This document shows positions 18,301-19,523 of a stretch of 19,523 nt of DNA, in pieces. How positions within the stretch are numbered: position 1 is the first letter of the stretch; every line of letters starts with the position of its first letter. Source of the DNA: Paraphysoderma sedebokerense (taxonomy: Eukaryota; Blastocladiomycota; Physodermatomycetes; Physodermatales; Physodermataceae); the NCBI GenBank assembly GCA_025602915.1, contig JAHLJZ010000161.1, positions 1 to 19,523 of the forward strand, written 5' to 3'. The notes under the pieces were generated by a model, which saw only the letters and a list, made by a program, of their open reading frames with translations, was not told the DNA's origin and searched no databases. The position numbers and the translations under genes are program-made.

Positions 18301-18916
18301 GCCACCTTCTGTTCAAACTCCCGCTGTATCTGTTCATTCTTCTTCGTCGACTCCAGAAATTGAGAAATCTCCCTCCGGCTCACCACGGATTCCCCCAATT
18401 CACTCCATTATACTTCCTTCTCTAAATTCCATCAGTCAAGCAATGGAAGAATTTAAGGATGGTATCAATGGAAACTGCGGGATTCGGCTCCTGAACAAAC
18501 ACTATGGCAAAAAATGGAGATCTGTGCAAAAATTGAAAAAGGCGTATTCAAATCGCTTAATAATTTATCGAAAGGTTTTTAAGTATGCGTTTGAACAGAA
18601 TATCGATTTTGTAGGGGCAGCAACCCGTCTCGATGATTTTCGAGATAACCGTAAGTTGACCTTAAGTCAGTACATAGAATACTTAAGATACGGTGAAGAT
18701 TGGGAGAAGTATGAAAGATTTCGGGCAAGACGAATGAATTACAAGACAAAAAGTAAAAAACAGCAGAGCGAGGGTGAACTTGCCATTGAAGAAACTTATA
18801 CTCTCGATATTGCACCCAAAACTGCCGCAGATCTGCACCTGGAAGATGCGATACTTAAGGGAGAGTTCGATTACGATGTGCTAAGGAAAATTTTTGAAAC
18901 AGCACCAGCTCTTTGA
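15331..18916 (+). CDS. Crypton-type tyrosine recombinase with PHD-like finger and GCR1_C-like DNA-binding domain
   Basis: Eight exons: 15331-16272, 16339-16503, 16562-16707, 16786-17062, 17129-17268, 17336-17453, 17518-17858, 17926-18916; 1039 residues, no internal stop. Residues 42-94 fit a C4HC3 PHD pattern (Cys42, 45, 64, 67, His72, Cys75, 91, 94). Cys162, 165, 187 and 190 form a zinc knuckle, followed by an acidic stretch. The core matches Crypton recombinases and the related Ndc10 domain: RKMELADM (Arg475), ALRHRDVRFCSVGALAIYF, FPDF, THAQR (His599, Arg602), AGRW (Trp625) and SSYLTHLP (Tyr634, the likely nucleophile). Residues about 874-965 (HYGKKWRSVQKLKKAYSNR) resemble GCR1_C. Such enzymes cut and rejoin DNA through a Tyr link to move Cryptons; domesticated versions bind DNA as regulators. 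The intron at 17454-17517 starts with GC; all others are GT-AG. Met17 (15379) is an alternative start. No inverted ends are expected for a Crypton, so whether it still moves cannot be seen. Confidence 0.88.
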
Positions 18917-18933
18917 TGTAATACACAATTATA

Positions 18934-18939
18934 AATAAA
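18934..18939 (+). terminator. AATAAA polyadenylation signal for the recombinase gene
   Basis: AATAAA lies 18 bases beyond the stop codon at 18916 in an AT-rich stretch. Confidence 0.6.
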
Positions 18940-19356
18940 AATGCAGTATATTTTATTTATTAAATGGTTGTAACTAATTAACACAGAATCTATTAAGTCT
19001 CCTTCTCCGCTTCCACTCGCGAGTTGACCCTTAAAGCGCGATTGCAAATTGAGACTAGTAATGAAAGCCCTCGAAAATTTATTCATCGCCCATAATCGAA
19101 TACTTTGAATGTTCTCTGCAATTTTGTCATTCCAATGCAAAATAAAATTCATATCTATCATTACAAATGGTGACAACGTTTGAAGGACCGAGCAAGAATA
19201 TAATTAACCCCGTTACCAATCAGCGCGCTCCTTCCATTGTTAAGGTTACTAATTTAAGATTGTTCATGGAAGAAATATATGTCAACAATCCAGCAAGAAG
19301 TCAGACCCAAATCCTTTTGTTTTATCTTCATTCACAATTTTTTAACAGAGCTTACT
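18940..19356. other. Intergenic / probable 5' region of the last gene
   Basis: A plus-strand frame from the ATG at 19167 runs 87 codons to 19430 and looks mildly protein-like at its start (TTFEGPSKNIINPVTNQRAP). A pyrimidine-rich acceptor (ttttttaacag|ag, AG at 19347-19348) lies just before the next ATG. This part may therefore be a first exon, or a 5' UTR with an intron. The donor is not clear, so no exon is called. Confidence 0.35.
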
Positions 19357-19523
19357 ATGCAGCCGAACTTGCCCAGAAAACGTCAAGCCGACGAGATGAA
19401 TATTTCGCAGCAAAGCTCGACTTCAAATAGCGGCATATCTCGTCTAAAACAAGACCTCCCCCAACCCAACGGCTACATTTATATTTCTGACTCCGATGAG
19501 GACGAGATTCAGATAGTCAATAT
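19357..19523 (+). CDS. Start of a nuclear-looking protein with a SUMO-interaction-like motif (partial)
   Basis: From the ATG at 19357 an open frame runs to the window end, giving 55 residues. It opens MQPNLPRKRQADE, with a basic nuclear-signal-like cluster. It then has a Ser/Gln-rich stretch and finally GYIYISDSDEDEIQIV, where a hydrophobic core (IYI) followed by SDSDEDE is the classic form of a SUMO-interacting motif. The same DNA is read in another frame by the ORF from 19167; the composition favours this frame. An acceptor-like AG eight bases upstream of the ATG means the true start could be in an earlier exon. The rest of the gene lies beyond the window, so its function cannot be assigned. 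Confidence 0.55.
   Translation, partial: MQPNLPRKRQADEMNISQQSSTSNSGISRLKQDLPQPNGYIYISDSDEDEIQIVN

Overview
The window looks like nuclear DNA of a filamentous, early-diverging fungus. The genes are intron-rich, with mostly 55-125 bp introns, GTATGT/GTAAGT/GTCAGT donors and CTAAC/TTAAC-type branch points. They include typical fungal housekeeping genes, and the intergenic DNA is AT-rich and full of repeats. The repeat style and a large Crypton-type recombinase gene would suit an arbuscular mycorrhizal fungus (Glomeromycotina), but that placement is inference. All gene models below were assembled by hand from splice signals, and every exon junction keeps frame.

Bases 1-4423 carry no convincing gene. 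They hold a palindromic (terminal-inverted-repeat) element at 1-858, a related copy near 3231, two diverged copies of a ~280 bp repeat, a degenerate tandem array, and a cluster of GGACATCC/GGGGACATC motifs in both orientations.

Bases 4424-13585 are gene-dense. On the minus strand there is a TIA-1/Pub1-type three-RRM protein (10 exons), a proline-rich protein with a C-terminal membrane anchor and no family I recognise, the complex III hinge subunit (QCR6/UQCRH) and a DCN1-like cullin neddylation factor (7 exons, the first only an ATG). DCN1 shares a 232 bp divergent promoter, with two GTCACGTG boxes, with a plus-strand AMPK gamma (Snf4) subunit of four CBS motifs. A small minus-strand gene for an 80-residue, two-repeat protein follows; its exons are too short to show up as long open reading frames.

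Bases 14156-19523 are all plus strand. They hold an intronless gene probably related to the nuclear proteasome tether Cut8/Sts1, then an eight-exon, 1039-residue protein with a PHD-like finger, a Cys4 knuckle, a Crypton/Ndc10-like tyrosine recombinase core (R, HxxR, W, Y all present) and a C-terminal GCR1_C-like DNA-binding domain. Last is the start of a nuclear-looking gene with a SUMO-interaction-like motif, cut by the window end.

The most notable items are the apparently intact PHD-Crypton recombinase, which needs a GC-AG intron next to its HxxR motif, and the two small or unassigned proteins. The housekeeping genes do not form one pathway, although DCN1 (cullin activation) and the Cut8-like gene (proteasome tethering) both act in ubiquitin-dependent degradation and both have CACGTG boxes in their upstream regions.
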